Part shown: piece after piece, positions 12,001-17,891 of the stretch | Layout: every line of letters starts with the position of its first letter | Position numbering within the stretch: the stretch's first letter is position 1 | Origin: Acidimicrobiia bacterium | Lineage (GTDB): Bacteria; Actinomycetota; Acidimicrobiia; Acidimicrobiales; Poriferisodalaceae | Assembly (NCBI GenBank): GCA_022821985.1 | Contig: JAJECP010000022.1 | Coordinates: forward strand, 1 to 64,000 | Reading direction: 5' to 3' | Length of the DNA: 64,000 bases | Program-made: the position numbers and the translations under genes | Notes under the pieces: model-generated | The model's input: the letters and a program-made list of their open reading frames with translations, nothing else | The model's database searches: none | Told to the model about the DNA's origin: nothing

Positions 12001-14708
12001 CTGCGGGGTCGAGACAGCGGACGGTGAAGGTGATTGCGAGCCCGGCGCCGTCGGCCGACCTGACGGTGTCGTTCGCCGTGGGCGGCATTGCGGACTGCGG
12101 CGTGGACTATTCGCTGCCGGGTTCGGACTGCGCTGGGGGGACCGGCACGGTGACGATCCGCAGCGGCCAGCCGTCGGCGACGCTGACGTTGACGGTGATC
12201 GACGACAGCATCCCGGACGAGGGCACCGAGACAGCGGTGCTGACGCTGACCGCCGGCGCCGGCTACAGCCTCGGGACGACCAAGCAGGCGACGGTGAGCA
12301 TCACCGACGACGACGCTGATGCCATGCTGCTGGAGCTGTCGACGACGTCGACGGCGATGCTGTCGGCGACGCTGGAGCTGACGGAGCAGCGTCATGACCC
12401 GGATTCGGGTCTGGACGAGCTCGAGTTCAGGCAGGTGGCCTATTCGGTGCGTCTGGAGTCGAAGCCGTCGGGTGTGGTGTGGGTGGAGATCACGGTGCCC
12501 GCAGGGGTGGAGGTGTCGGCGGCGCCGGGCCTGTTCCTGGACTCGGGCGACACGCAGAAGCCGAAGCTGCTCTTCCTGCCGACCGACTGGCACAAGCCGC
12601 AGCGGGTCACGGTGCGGACCGTGGAGGACGACGACACCAACAACATCGCCTCGGCCACGCTGGACCACACTGCGTCGGGCGGCGGCTATGACTCGGTGAC
12701 CGGCGTGGTGACGGTCGACGTGGACGACACGATGTCGCCCGAGAGTTGGACCGACTTCCTGTACCTGTCGCATTATCGGGGCGACCGGGTGCTGCCTGAG
12801 GGCGGCGCCGGAGCGCATTTCGCGGTGACCCGGTCGCGTACCTACACCGGCGACCCGGACACGTTCGATCCTGACGCGTGGGTGCCGATTCCCGACGCGT
12901 GGGGGTTCCAATTGTGCTTCGAGGGCGCTCGCGACCCTGCCAAGCGCTCAGCGGTGCTGGGGGTGGACTATCGGGTACGCGACCGGTTCAACAGGCCGTT
13001 GGCGATCGACCGGAACCAGTCGAACTGCTCGCTGCACAACAGCGTCGCCGGGGGGACTGCGCTGGCGGCGGGCCAGGACCGCGCCCACTTCTACATCGAG
13101 ATCATCGACGACGCCCACGAGGACTCCGGCGAGCAGTTCGTCGTGGTCGTCAAGGACCCGACGGGCACCAGCCGCTATCGGGGCGGGCTGCACACGTTCG
13201 TCTACACGATCACCAACCACGACGCGGTGACGCTGCCCGCGTCGTCGGCATCGGTGATCGCGCAGTCGGCCGGCGTCGTCGAGGGCGATGCGGCCGAGTT
13301 CACGGTGGTGGTGAACCCGCCGCCCGCTGTCGGCGGTTCGATGAACGTGACGCTCGGCGTGTCGGGCGCGGCGGGGCATCTTGGGGCGGGCGAGGCCGGG
13401 CGGCGCACTGTGACGATCTCCGATACCGGCGTCGCGACGCTGCGGGTCGCCACGGTCGACGACGGCGACCGCGAGGCGGACGGAACGGTCACGGCGAAGG
13501 TGATCGGAAGCAGTGCGTACCGACTGGGCTCGTCGAGGGCGGCGAGCGTCACGGTCGCCGACAACGACCCCGACGGCGCGGCACCCGCCGTCAGCGTGAC
13601 CGCGGGCGGCGATGTGGTCGAGGGCGCCGACGCGGTGTTCACCCTCACCGCGGATCCCGCGCCCGCGCTGCCGCTGAAGGTGGCTGTCACCGTCACTGCC
13701 GACGGCGATTACGGCATCGACGCCGGGACGCGCACGGTGACCATCCCCGCGTCGGGCACGCTCACCATGCGGCTGGGCACTGTCGACGACGGCAACGACG
13801 AGCCCGACGGCACGATCGGCGTCGCCGTCGATCCCGCCTACCACTACGACGTCTCCCCGACCGCGGGCGCGGCGGCCGTCGCGGTCGCCGACGACGACGA
13901 GCCGGTGGCCTTGGTGTCGATCAGCGATGCCGCCGCCGCGGAATCCGACGGCGTGATCAAATTCGCCGTCACCCTCGACCGGGCGCTGAGCCACGACGTG
14001 ACCGTCTCCTTCGCCACGGCCGATTCCAGGCCCCTCTCGGCCACGGCCGACAGCGACTACGCCTCCTCGGCGTGGCACGTGGACATTGCCGCGGGCGAGA
14101 CCGCCCAGACCATCTCGGTCTTCTTGCTGCGGGACCGCCTCGACGAAGGTCCCGAGACCTTCGAGATCCGCCTCCGCGGCGTCAGCGCGGGCCGCGCCCG
14201 GCTCCACCCCGACCGGCACACCGCCACCGGCACCATCACCGACACACCACCCCCCCAGCCCGACACCGCCACAGACGGCACCGACTCGGACAGCGGCCAG
14301 GACTCCCAGCCCGACACCGACGGCAGCGACGGCTCTGACGAGGGCCAGGATCCCCAGCCCGGCACCGACGGCGGCGACGGCTCTGACGAGGGCGAGGATC
14401 CCCAGCCCGACACCGCCACAGACGGCACCGACTCCGGCGGCAGCGACAGCGGCGGATCCGGCCCGACGGCCGAGCAGATCGCGGCCTGCGTGCCTGACGG
14501 GCTGCTCAGCTTGGTGCAGGGCTATTACGAAGCCAACCGCGACAAGCCTCCCAATCGCGGGAAGAACTGGAAGCGGGTCCTGATCGCGTTCGGCGACATC
14601 CAAGACCCCGAGCTCGCCGCCTACACCGCCGACGAAGCCTCACAGAGCGAGCAGGTCTGGGCAGGCTGGAAGCCCGTCCGCGAAGCCCTCCAATGCCTCG
14701 AACGCTGA
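3..14708 (+). CDS. Giant Calx-beta/cadherin-like repeat surface protein, 5' end outside window
   Basis: The reading frame is already open at the left edge (codons from base 3, before the first GTG at 36), so this is the C-terminal ~4,900 residues of a larger protein. It consists of roughly 25-30 beta-sandwich repeats of about 90-150 residues, most ending in an acidic ITDDDA- or VLDDDA-like strand typical of Ca2+-binding Calx-beta domains. Bases ~5690-6015 encode a cadherin-like repeat (DADGDTVTYSL, then a VTVTDVDEG end), followed by an Ig-like module up to ~6320. From ~14230 there is a low-complexity Pro/Asp/Ser/Gly linker, then a compact C-terminal domain (AEQIAACVPDGLL ... GWKPVREALQCLE). 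I recall this terminal domain from other giant Calx-beta proteins of marine bacteria. There is no LPXTG motif or C-terminal membrane helix. The likely role is a secreted or surface adhesin; export signals would lie upstream of the window. Confidence 0.9.
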   Translation, partial: GVAANGDRIFEVTAVAAVHRRAEFPVSLSRELAAGERVDVTFALSGTAGSGDVSLSLADGAVGAALAGAATRAPSITFAGAGAQDAVLVVTAVADGDDSESDETLTVLLDKQATDSDTDSNVPGGVGATVNSTATVTVVDADDSPQVKVSAAQLAVTELGAAKTYTVVLNTDPGQTVTVTLANGDPTAATVDADAGSFGVQTRLVFTAGGNGSGLGGNGDWAAPQTVTVRALNDGDTDSDSLTVTHSAAAAGSDPAKNPYHGIVIADVAVTVADAGHAVVVTPTELTVPVSVGRDYTVRLASDPAGTVTITPRSNDTSKATVSGGPLTFTSADWKTPQHVTVTGADTGTATITNPITTGTAAYPDGGLSPPGVDVTVTGSAQATLVFTQPRVFIAEGGPAVRYGISLNRDPSGSSAALPACDYDPQTAGLPRCTPTTDPVVARVVVTAPDVELLKVFTAGSIAPAGEAVLEFTRRNFAIPQFVTVYPENDDDKDSEQNEQISHSIRGATDSSAAFRADSPYALGTTTGGVDDGIALPDMPVYVDDDDGTPGLTVHLVDTDDPSNEFPVVIEEGGSTSITLKGNKNAGAGEKVAARVRITGGVHGEHYTVGRSGGISVEGPVDDGSRADGAEFIVTFNAPANLQGLFSVTSVDDGSRAAGGRYLDVEVLSVFSPDGSAGVDNDPNTPDGVGLTPGGLHGERIHVLPADRLIVRQVGRSEFEGANRVEFDGLETDGKKAELTTNHASAAIREGDTTDGDPTVHHVAVKLSKPPKGTRDVVVTVAVSDPAKLGLDGDSDGDGVVELRFKKTGASTDVLYRGTHTVGFTAKDDDDFDDEEVYVTFTVSGYGDAHPEGTVARSFAVLIEDDDAEAGITVTPGSLTITEEQSSYDDVAGSSPQRKVNEIVVCVSTDPGEGNTVTVRRVRTSADGDAVSKVSTDRVVLRFKGGSLSPDKRCKKLAVTADADADSDDEEVLIGWTVSGYSGVTGADVPSVAVTVLDDDAGVRVSEQSLDLVEGATERGGATLSVATYEVVLQKAPAEGETVTVTPTSGDVGAVGFGRNDDGSAITVHPGLVFTASTWDEPQTVTLAPVDDADADDETATVTHTVSTSGGSVYSAVSAGPSVAASVLDDDRAAGIVVSTDGKAFSGDGAVLFADEGGDAVGFDVRLAGRPTQAGRFWVDVAGGGGDAVADADLGASGAQTALPFSQDNWWIPQKVWVTAPDETGAAADAVDELVELSLTAVEVTDGTRAPVAAYGTVPVWVHVYDDELTDAGGFATYSITGSLSGTFTEGTTASVFVTVASDVAETGPRDVTLHVRETGDFVADSDEGDKTLSFSSTKATHLHQVPVVDDEVDESEGGTVTALLKPGAGYRVGSPAVASFDIIDDDAGKVAVPVVSFDDSDGVFVGDGPRRAFVGEVRGLRRVFGVVSSVRGERGAEPLSVGLSVGGTASAGEDFLGLADAVAVPMDPRLAGRAEVAVRPLGDVWVEGPETVVLTLLPGEGYVLGERSSVTVVITDDDVLPDIVLSAVPAVVSEGGVETEVEVTASLSNGSRFEGDVTVAVSLEGSGVDGAVGYTASVDGFDVVIRAGWSSGRARFGLDPAADDNAEGPSEVVTLSGAAAGAAGAADAAVRSGSVTVADAEPTNVVISGGGFAAEGVSSSSAPLGVWLGRVVAAGETVEVPLSVSGVGVAAGDVVVSLRSGGRAGVSVRDGATLSPVVVIAGAEGVPAGLAELVVTAGDDADGVHERVRIGLAADAHLAPWVLRAGPVSGVESAEAQVQVVDDDAVSAAVLAWPWDAALVEGDPDGGEAEFSVRLSEAPTGTVAVSGASFDVLAVRASPAQDFDSADWDDPKTFTATAADDVDTDDELVPVLFTAAGHASASVDVAVSDAVSAAPTLADAVFDAVPGDLEIAENADGSATPIAVGSPVTATDADGDTVTYSLAAPTGFAIDAASGQISYEGTGLDREAQRSIALVVVATSVGADGTATAVRQPVTVTVTDVDEGDADTVSVVGVGVAGRSPLRFVAVSGDPDGDPPPDGSYTFAWQTSPNGTSNWVTGTGLGANSASYTPAVSDAGRHVRLRVGYTDGGGNSETVTSAAVGPIGTLGLLSVTVEAARTLAHDADHATDTALVEVALDSAVLAGETVTVPLTFAGGTLDADFTLAGSGRGVTLSGSSVVFTGPAASTAAVTVSPAAAADVGVELTVAPGTPTASGASLAGTALKAALAGDGLVFADAPLGPPDPPDPDPVEVTLARTDSGDVSEDLTATDRSAEFTVTLDRALAAGETVDVPLVISGTGVTAADVSTALTSGQANTGVSVLDPSGLAPTVRLSGAGARTAAVSLWASGDYLDEDDETVTVTLGDLDAAGLGTDTAGGAEASDDGNPATTDNEFSVKIVDDDTAAVSVTETGGATRVSEPSGADTLRVSLRSQPTADVTVTVTSASTALKVGGGTAVSLTFTSQNWAAVQTVTVTAADDDVVNGERTVEIRFAASSGDAKYQGLSVPSITARVLDNEPASAPQVQFTDTAFAAGEAAADRSGALTLRVSPAPAASFTVGYTVTGTAVPGPNADYKALSGSVVVPANSTSVDIAVAVAHDTVDEAPETVVVTIDAGDGYTVGTARSATLTITDDDATGVSMDPSGSVSIPEGGKAEIEIELGRALAAGETAVVRVGLSGGAGVTAADFGLAVKAGEANTGVTVGAVTAAAGVQGNLHATVTLAGAGAQTAVLELTAAADSVDESAAADSDSVTVSLQVGRAVSDGTNLGGGLEAGAGGSFTLDVVEPAAAAGLVIVESAGETAVAEANDSTSAPLTDSYTVRLGTAPAGTVTVTAANAAGDVQVSTGSGSAAASATLTFTATDWWVAQTVTVHSAATGDGADNDPDRTATITHAASGYGAVTSGPAVTVRLVDDDPFEVSLSGGGTVSENDSSAPSTTVTVELERALAAGEVVQVPVRLSSTTGAVLSGRGARFNSARALRWAASGTGVTMGADPLSGRLRPAQAALVVTFSGAGAQTAMITFTVANADRDNTDDTVTVQIPALDTLLNHADRTTNVGAIAAGDARQAAITISETAVTSTAPVLSFSAATFTAGESGGTAEVTVRSTAAPSSALTVNLSHTQGSATADVDYTAPAATFTFPVGATTHKLAVPIIDDSIDEPDETFTLTLDAGTGYTRGSQNTATVTINDDDVPQASFAAASASVAESVGTHNVQVNLSPVPYRNLTLSYTVGGDARRGTDYTVPSTVRVTAGSGTVNIPVAITGDSILEADESFTLTLGSGTGYTLGTATAEVTIMDDDSVTVRLRDSAVSVDEGDGAATVTVDVVGDSDVAVQVVLTPADGTADGGSDVSVAGVDYDSDKVDPVVIPAGVSSSDVTFAVRSDSDDERNETFDVTVSSSQTRVTVDNAKAKATVTITDDDATVVSLSRSDSGSIAEGGSGAKADAEFTVALGRRLYAGETVEVPLVLSGVVAADVSVAKKPGGSINRGVSVASGSSLTPTVTFAGHGTNTVQTATLLLTAQQDSTTESAETVTVALGPDGTGANGFDLSGRATNVGGGADPHGTSNTFNVNIDADPVTPPPATPRLSFAAATVSVGEGDGTVSVTVNADAAPSSALTVGLSHMASAGVGVVAAASGTDYTAPAATFTFPASQTSHTFTVAITDDSILEADESFTLTLDGGSGYMVDSSKASTTVTITDDDSVTVKLEHSTRSVDEGDGAATVTVQVEGDSDVAVRVALTPADGTATGGSDVSVAGVDYDSDAADPVVIPAGVSSSDVTFAVRSDSDDERDETFDVTLSVSQARVTLGSPATVTVTITDDDATVVSLSRSDSGSIAEGGSGAKADAEFTVALGRRLYAGETVEVPLVLSGPGATVTPSDVSVAKKPGGSINRGVSVASRASLTPTVTFTGHGTNTVQTATLLLTAQQDSTTESAETVTVALGPDGAGTNGFDLSSRATNVGGGADPHGTSNTFNVNIDADPVTPPPTVPVVSFERADDRAGEAAGSRQRTVKVIASPAPSADLTVSFAVGGIADCGVDYSLPGSDCAGGTGTVTIRSGQPSATLTLTVIDDSIPDEGTETAVLTLTAGAGYSLGTTKQATVSITDDDADAMLLELSTTSTAMLSATLELTEQRHDPDSGLDELEFRQVAYSVRLESKPSGVVWVEITVPAGVEVSAAPGLFLDSGDTQKPKLLFLPTDWHKPQRVTVRTVEDDDTNNIASATLDHTASGGGYDSVTGVVTVDVDDTMSPESWTDFLYLSHYRGDRVLPEGGAGAHFAVTRSRTYTGDPDTFDPDAWVPIPDAWGFQLCFEGARDPAKRSAVLGVDYRVRDRFNRPLAIDRNQSNCSLHNSVAGGTALAAGQDRAHFYIEIIDDAHEDSGEQFVVVVKDPTGTSRYRGGLHTFVYTITNHDAVTLPASSASVIAQSAGVVEGDAAEFTVVVNPPPAVGGSMNVTLGVSGAAGHLGAGEAGRRTVTISDTGVATLRVATVDDGDREADGTVTAKVIGSSAYRLGSSRAASVTVADNDPDGAAPAVSVTAGGDVVEGADAVFTLTADPAPALPLKVAVTVTADGDYGIDAGTRTVTIPASGTLTMRLGTVDDGNDEPDGTIGVAVDPAYHYDVSPTAGAAAVAVADDDEPVALVSISDAAAAESDGVIKFAVTLDRALSHDVTVSFATADSRPLSATADSDYASSAWHVDIAAGETAQTISVFLLRDRLDEGPETFEIRLRGVSAGRARLHPDRHTATGTITDTPPPQPDTATDGTDSDSGQDSQPDTDGSDGSDEGQDPQPGTDGGDGSDEGEDPQPDTATDGTDSGGSDSGGSGPTAEQIAACVPDGLLSLVQGYYEANRDKPPNRGKNWKRVLIAFGDIQDPELAAYTADEASQSEQVWAGWKPVREALQCLER
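9891..11952 (+). repeat. Long near-identical internal duplication (two copies 1203 bp apart)
   Basis: Bases 9891-10740 recur at 11094-11952 with only scattered differences. Both copies encode an SVTV..DEGDGAATVTV Calx-beta module followed by a DDDATVVSLSRSDSGS.. module and both end in NIDADPVTPPP. The spacing of 1203 bp equals 401 codons, so the frame is preserved. This looks like a recent in-frame tandem duplication, and copy number may vary between strains or be collapsed in short-read assemblies. Confidence 0.85.
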
Positions 14709-14800
14709 CCGTCGGACTGCGCCGCTCCCAGCCGGCCCTCAGTCGCCGCCTCAGCCGAGTTTGTTCAGCGGGTCTGGGCAGCGCAGCGGACTGTGATATC

Positions 14801-14834
14801 TGAAATTGCTTGAAATCAACTGAAATAAGTTGAA
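14801..14834. repeat. 10-bp-phased TGAAAT repeats with an embedded inverted repeat
   Basis: TGAAAT occurs at 14801, 14811 and 14821, and a TGAAG variant begins at 14831, so the motif sits once per helical turn on one face. TCAACT (14816-14821) and AGTTGA (14828-14833) form a 6-bp inverted repeat around a 6-nt loop. The tract is AT-rich compared with its surroundings. It lies between the giant gene and the small coiled-coil gene and has no T-run, so an operator or protein-binding site is more likely than a terminator. Confidence 0.5.
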
Positions 14835-14900
14835 GCTGCGTTCTGGGCGGGTCTAGGCTCGGGTTCGCGGCCGTGGTGCTGCAGGAGCGCCGACTGTGGG

Positions 14901-15245
14901 GTGGTTATGATGGATTCTACGGTGATTGCAGCGATCGTGAGCGTGCTCGGGGCCGGTTTTTTGGCCATGCTGTTCTTCTTCATGCGCGGCATTCGGGCCG
15001 ACATCGCCGACCTGCGCAGCGAGATCCGCTCCCTTCGAACCGAGATGCAGGCCGAGATCGCTGCCCTGCGAGCCGAGATGCGGGCTGAGTTCGCAGCGGT
15101 GCGTGCCGAGATGCAGGCCGAGTTCGCTGCGGTGCGTGCCGAGATGCAGGGCATGTGCAGCGACATCTCCGAGTTGCAGCAGACGGTGGCTCGTCACGAC
15201 GGCATGCTGTCGCAGATCGGCCTCCAGAACGGCACCGCCGACTAG
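14901..15245 (+). CDS. Small membrane-anchored coiled-coil protein with 11-residue repeats
   Basis: This 114-residue protein has an N-terminal hydrophobic helix (about residues 7-28, ending FFFMRGIR) and then a long charged helix of 11-residue repeats with the consensus AEMQAEFAAVR. The second half is probably a right-handed hendecad coiled coil that ends in a short polar tail. GTG at 14901, ATG at 14907 and ATG at 14910 are all possible starts; no strong Shine-Dalgarno sequence decides between them. The single membrane helix plus cytoplasmic coiled coil resembles many small actinobacterial scaffold or stress proteins, but I recognise no named family. It follows the giant surface protein after about 190 bp that contain phased repeats. 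Confidence 0.72.
   Translation: MVMMDSTVIAAIVSVLGAGFLAMLFFFMRGIRADIADLRSEIRSLRTEMQAEIAALRAEMRAEFAAVRAEMQAEFAAVRAEMQGMCSDISELQQTVARHDGMLSQIGLQNGTAD
15039..15149 (+). repeat. 33-bp tandem repeat inside the coiled-coil gene
   Basis: Three 33-bp units start at 15039, 15072 and 15105, and a 12-bp partial fourth starts at 15138. Each encodes 11 residues, (A/T)EM(Q/R)AE(I/F)AA(L/V)R. The period keeps the reading frame, so slippage would lengthen or shorten the coiled coil without breaking the protein. Confidence 0.8.
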
Positions 15246-15347
15246 ACCGCAGCCGAAGCGCGGCGAGCCGGATTCACCGGGCGGCCTCGAAGCGCGTCCG
15301 CTGAGTTCTCGCACGGCGCCAACTCTGACCCCCAACTGCGCCCGCGG

Positions 15348-15353
15348 TAGGTT
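15348..15353 (+). promoter_or_regulatory. Probable -10 box (TAGGTT) of a leaderless transcript
   Basis: TAGGTT fits the actinobacterial TANNNT -10 consensus and ends 6 nt before the GTG at 15360. No Shine-Dalgarno sequence is present, so transcription probably starts at or next to the start codon. The same arrangement recurs before the two DUF4389 genes. Confidence 0.4.
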
Positions 15354-15359
15354 GAGATC

Positions 15360-16943
15360 GTGCCGTGGTGGCTGTGGGGGCTGATCGTCATCGGGATGCT
15401 CGCCGTGGTCGTGCTCATTCACGACATCGTCCAGAAGCGTCACTCGATCCTGCGCACCTATCCGGTCATCGGTCATCTCCGCTTCCTGCTGGAGAAGATC
15501 GGCCCCGAGCTGCGCCAATACATCGTCGCTCACAACGAGGAAGAGCGGCCCTTCAACCGGGACGAGCGACGCTGGGTGTACTCGACGGCCAAGCAGCAGA
15601 ACACCTACTTCGGATTCGGCACCGACGACGAAATCGACAAGCCCGGTCACATCACGTTCCGCCACAGCCCGTTCCCGCTGGGCCGCACCGTGCCGACCGA
15701 TGCACCCCTGGGGTGCGGCAAGATCATGGGCGCCTGGCGGGACCGCGACAAGGCGTTCCGGCCGGCGTCGATCGTGAATGTGTCGGCCATGAGCTTCGGG
15801 TCGCTGTCGGGCGCGGCGATCGAAGCGCTCAACCGCGGGGCGGAGCTGGCCGGCTGCATGCACAACACCGGCGAGGGCGGAGTCTCGAAGTACCACCGCA
15901 GCGGCGGCGATCTGGTCTTCCAGATGGGAACGGGCTACTTCGGGTGCAGGAACCCCGACGGCACCTTCTCGATGGACCGCTTGCTGGAGACGATCGACAG
16001 CCCGCCGGTTCGCTCCATCGAAGTGAAGCTGTCACAGGGAGCCAAGCCCGGCGTCGGCGGCCTGTTGCCCGGCGCAAAGGTGAGCCCCGAGATCGCAGAG
16101 GCACGTGGCGTCCCGGTCGGCGAGGACGTGGTGAGTCCCAGCCGCCACTCGGCATTCGGCAGCGTCGCGGAGCTGGTGGACTTCGTGGAGGAAGTGGCCG
16201 GGGCGACCGGACTGCCGGTGGGCATCAAGTCGGCGGTGGGCCAGGAGGCCTTCTGGACCGAGCTGGCCCAGCACATGGCCGAGACCCGCCGCGGACCCGA
16301 CTTCGTGACCGTGGACGGCGCAGAGGGGGGAACAGGCGCAGGACCGCTGGTGTTCACCGATCACGTCGCGCTGCCGTTCTGGCGGGCGTTCGGCATCGTG
16401 CACCGGGCGTTCGGCGAGGCCGGCCTGACCGATCAGATCGTGATGATCGGCTCGGCCAAGTTGGGGTTTCCGGCCCCCGCAGCGCTGGCCTTCAACATCG
16501 GGGTCGACATGATCGGCGTGGCTCGCGAGCCGATGATGGCGATCGGCTGCATCCAGGCGCAGCGCTGCCACACCGACCACTGCCCGACAGGCGTGGCGAC
16601 GCAGAACAAGTGGCTCTCTCGCGGCCTCGACCCCACGCTCAAGAGCGTTCGGCTGGCGAACTACGTCATCGGGTTGCGCAAGGAGCTGTTCAGGCTTGCC
16701 GATGCCTGCGGCGTCGAGCACCCGGGCCTCATCGGGGGCGACAACGTCAACGTCGTGAGCCCCTTCGGCGACCTCATACCTGCCCACCACGCTTTCGGCG
16801 TGACCCCCGAGCGCACCCACAGCCCGGCCCGCATCGCCGGCCTGCTGGAGGCGGTGAGCGCCCGCACGGCAGACGGCGCGCAAGCCGACGCCGAAGCGCT
16901 GGCAGACTCTCTCGCGTCGGAATCGTCAGTGGACGCCGCCTAG
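15360..16943 (+). CDS. FMN-binding glutamate synthase family protein (GltB-like, membrane-anchored)
   Basis: This 527-residue protein has one N-terminal membrane helix (WWLWGLIVIGMLAVVVLI) followed by the glutamate synthase central/FMN domain. Visible landmarks are VNVSAMSFGSLSGAAIEALN, the GEGGVS segment, a GAEGGTGA phosphate-binding loop and a cysteine cluster (C-Q-A-Q-R-C-H-T-D-H-C-P-T-G) that matches the 3Fe-4S site of GltB. It lacks the glutaminase domain of full glutamate synthases, so it belongs to the stand-alone family (COG0069-like), whose physiological substrate is usually unknown. The GTG start follows a leaderless-type -10 box. The PhyH gene begins 36 nt downstream. Confidence 0.88.
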   Translation: MPWWLWGLIVIGMLAVVVLIHDIVQKRHSILRTYPVIGHLRFLLEKIGPELRQYIVAHNEEERPFNRDERRWVYSTAKQQNTYFGFGTDDEIDKPGHITFRHSPFPLGRTVPTDAPLGCGKIMGAWRDRDKAFRPASIVNVSAMSFGSLSGAAIEALNRGAELAGCMHNTGEGGVSKYHRSGGDLVFQMGTGYFGCRNPDGTFSMDRLLETIDSPPVRSIEVKLSQGAKPGVGGLLPGAKVSPEIAEARGVPVGEDVVSPSRHSAFGSVAELVDFVEEVAGATGLPVGIKSAVGQEAFWTELAQHMAETRRGPDFVTVDGAEGGTGAGPLVFTDHVALPFWRAFGIVHRAFGEAGLTDQIVMIGSAKLGFPAPAALAFNIGVDMIGVAREPMMAIGCIQAQRCHTDHCPTGVATQNKWLSRGLDPTLKSVRLANYVIGLRKELFRLADACGVEHPGLIGGDNVNVVSPFGDLIPAHHAFGVTPERTHSPARIAGLLEAVSARTADGAQADAEALADSLASESSVDAA

Positions 16944-16979
16944 CCGCAGCCAAACCCGCGTTCTCGTCGAGGAGGAGCC

Positions 16980-17831
16980 ATGAGCCGCCCCTACGGCCAC
17001 CCGATCCAGGCCAGCTCGCATGCCGCCGAGCGCATCACCGACGAGCACAAGGCGGTGTTCGCGGCAGACGGCGTGGTGAAAGTGACCCATGCGGTGTCGG
17101 ACGCGTGGGTCGAACGGGTGCTCGGCGTGGCCGACCAGCAGCTGCGCGAGCCCGGCAAGTGGGTCTCAGACACAAATCCAGGAGCGCCGGAGAACCGGCT
17201 GTTCACGAGCCGGTACCGCTGGGAGATCGACCCGGTCATCGGTGATTTCGTCTTCAACTCGGGCATGGCGCAAATGGCCGCGGCACTGATGGGTTCGGAC
17301 ACTGCGCGCTTCTACTTCGACCACCTGCTCATCAAGGAGCCACGCACCGCCAACCCCACGCCGTGGCATCAGGACATCCCCTACTGGCCCTTCCTGGGCA
17401 AGCAGATCTGCTCTGCGTGGGTGGCGATGACACCGGTCACCGTGGCGGAGAGCTCGCTCGAGTTCGTGCGCGGCTCGCACAGCTGGGACGCGTACTACGC
17501 ACCCGAGTCGTTCGACGGCAAGAAGGGCTTCATGGCCGACTTCGAGGGCGAGAAGATGCCCGACGTGGAGGCCGACCGGGCCGCGTACGACATCATCGGG
17601 TTCGACGTCGAGCCCGGAGATGCGCTGTTCTTCTCGTCGTGGATCATCCACGGCTCGCCGGGCAATGCCGGCGATCACCGGCGGGTGGCGCTGTCGACCC
17701 GCTGGCTGGGCGACGACGCGGTGTGGTACCCCCATGCGGGGTGCGATCCCATCGTGGGCGACGACGACACGACATCAGTCGCCGGCGAGTATCCCGGCGA
17801 CAACGACAAGTTCCCGCTCGTCGCCGCATAG
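16980..17831 (+). CDS. Phytanoyl-CoA dioxygenase (PhyH) family protein
   Basis: This is a 283-residue Fe(II)/2-oxoglutarate-dependent oxygenase of the PhyH family. The iron triad is readable as H130 and D132 (in PWHQDIPYW) and H224 (in WIIHGSPGNA). R235 or R241 is the likely 2-oxoglutarate-binding arginine. The start is fixed by a strong Shine-Dalgarno sequence (GAGGAGG) just upstream of ATG 16980. Substrates in this family range from phytanoyl-CoA to small natural products such as ectoine, so the substrate here is not determined. It follows the glutamate-synthase-like gene closely and may be co-transcribed with it. Confidence 0.87.
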   Translation: MSRPYGHPIQASSHAAERITDEHKAVFAADGVVKVTHAVSDAWVERVLGVADQQLREPGKWVSDTNPGAPENRLFTSRYRWEIDPVIGDFVFNSGMAQMAAALMGSDTARFYFDHLLIKEPRTANPTPWHQDIPYWPFLGKQICSAWVAMTPVTVAESSLEFVRGSHSWDAYYAPESFDGKKGFMADFEGEKMPDVEADRAAYDIIGFDVEPGDALFFSSWIIHGSPGNAGDHRRVALSTRWLGDDAVWYPHAGCDPIVGDDDTTSVAGEYPGDNDKFPLVAA

Positions 17832-17879
17832 CGCAGCCGCCCTCGTCGAATGGGTCACGGGTGCCGCTGGAAGTGCGAG

Positions 17880-17885
17880 TAGTTT
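17880..17885 (+). promoter_or_regulatory. Probable leaderless -10 box (TAGTTT)
   Basis: TAGTTT ends 6 nt before ATG 17892 and there is no Shine-Dalgarno sequence. The box plus following bases (TAGTTTCGG) resembles TAGGTTCGG in front of the paralogous gene at 18543, as if gene and promoter were duplicated together. Confidence 0.4.
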
Positions 17886-17891
17886 CGGTGT

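Noticed and set aside
14816..14833. Rho-independent terminator of the giant gene
   Set aside because: The stem is only 6 bp, is AT-rich and has no T-run; an operator-like site fits better.
15365..17245. Plus-strand open frame of 626 codons overlapping the FMN enzyme and PhyH genes
   Set aside because: The composition is Arg/Gly/Pro shadow-like; both overlapped genes have clear families and catalytic residues.
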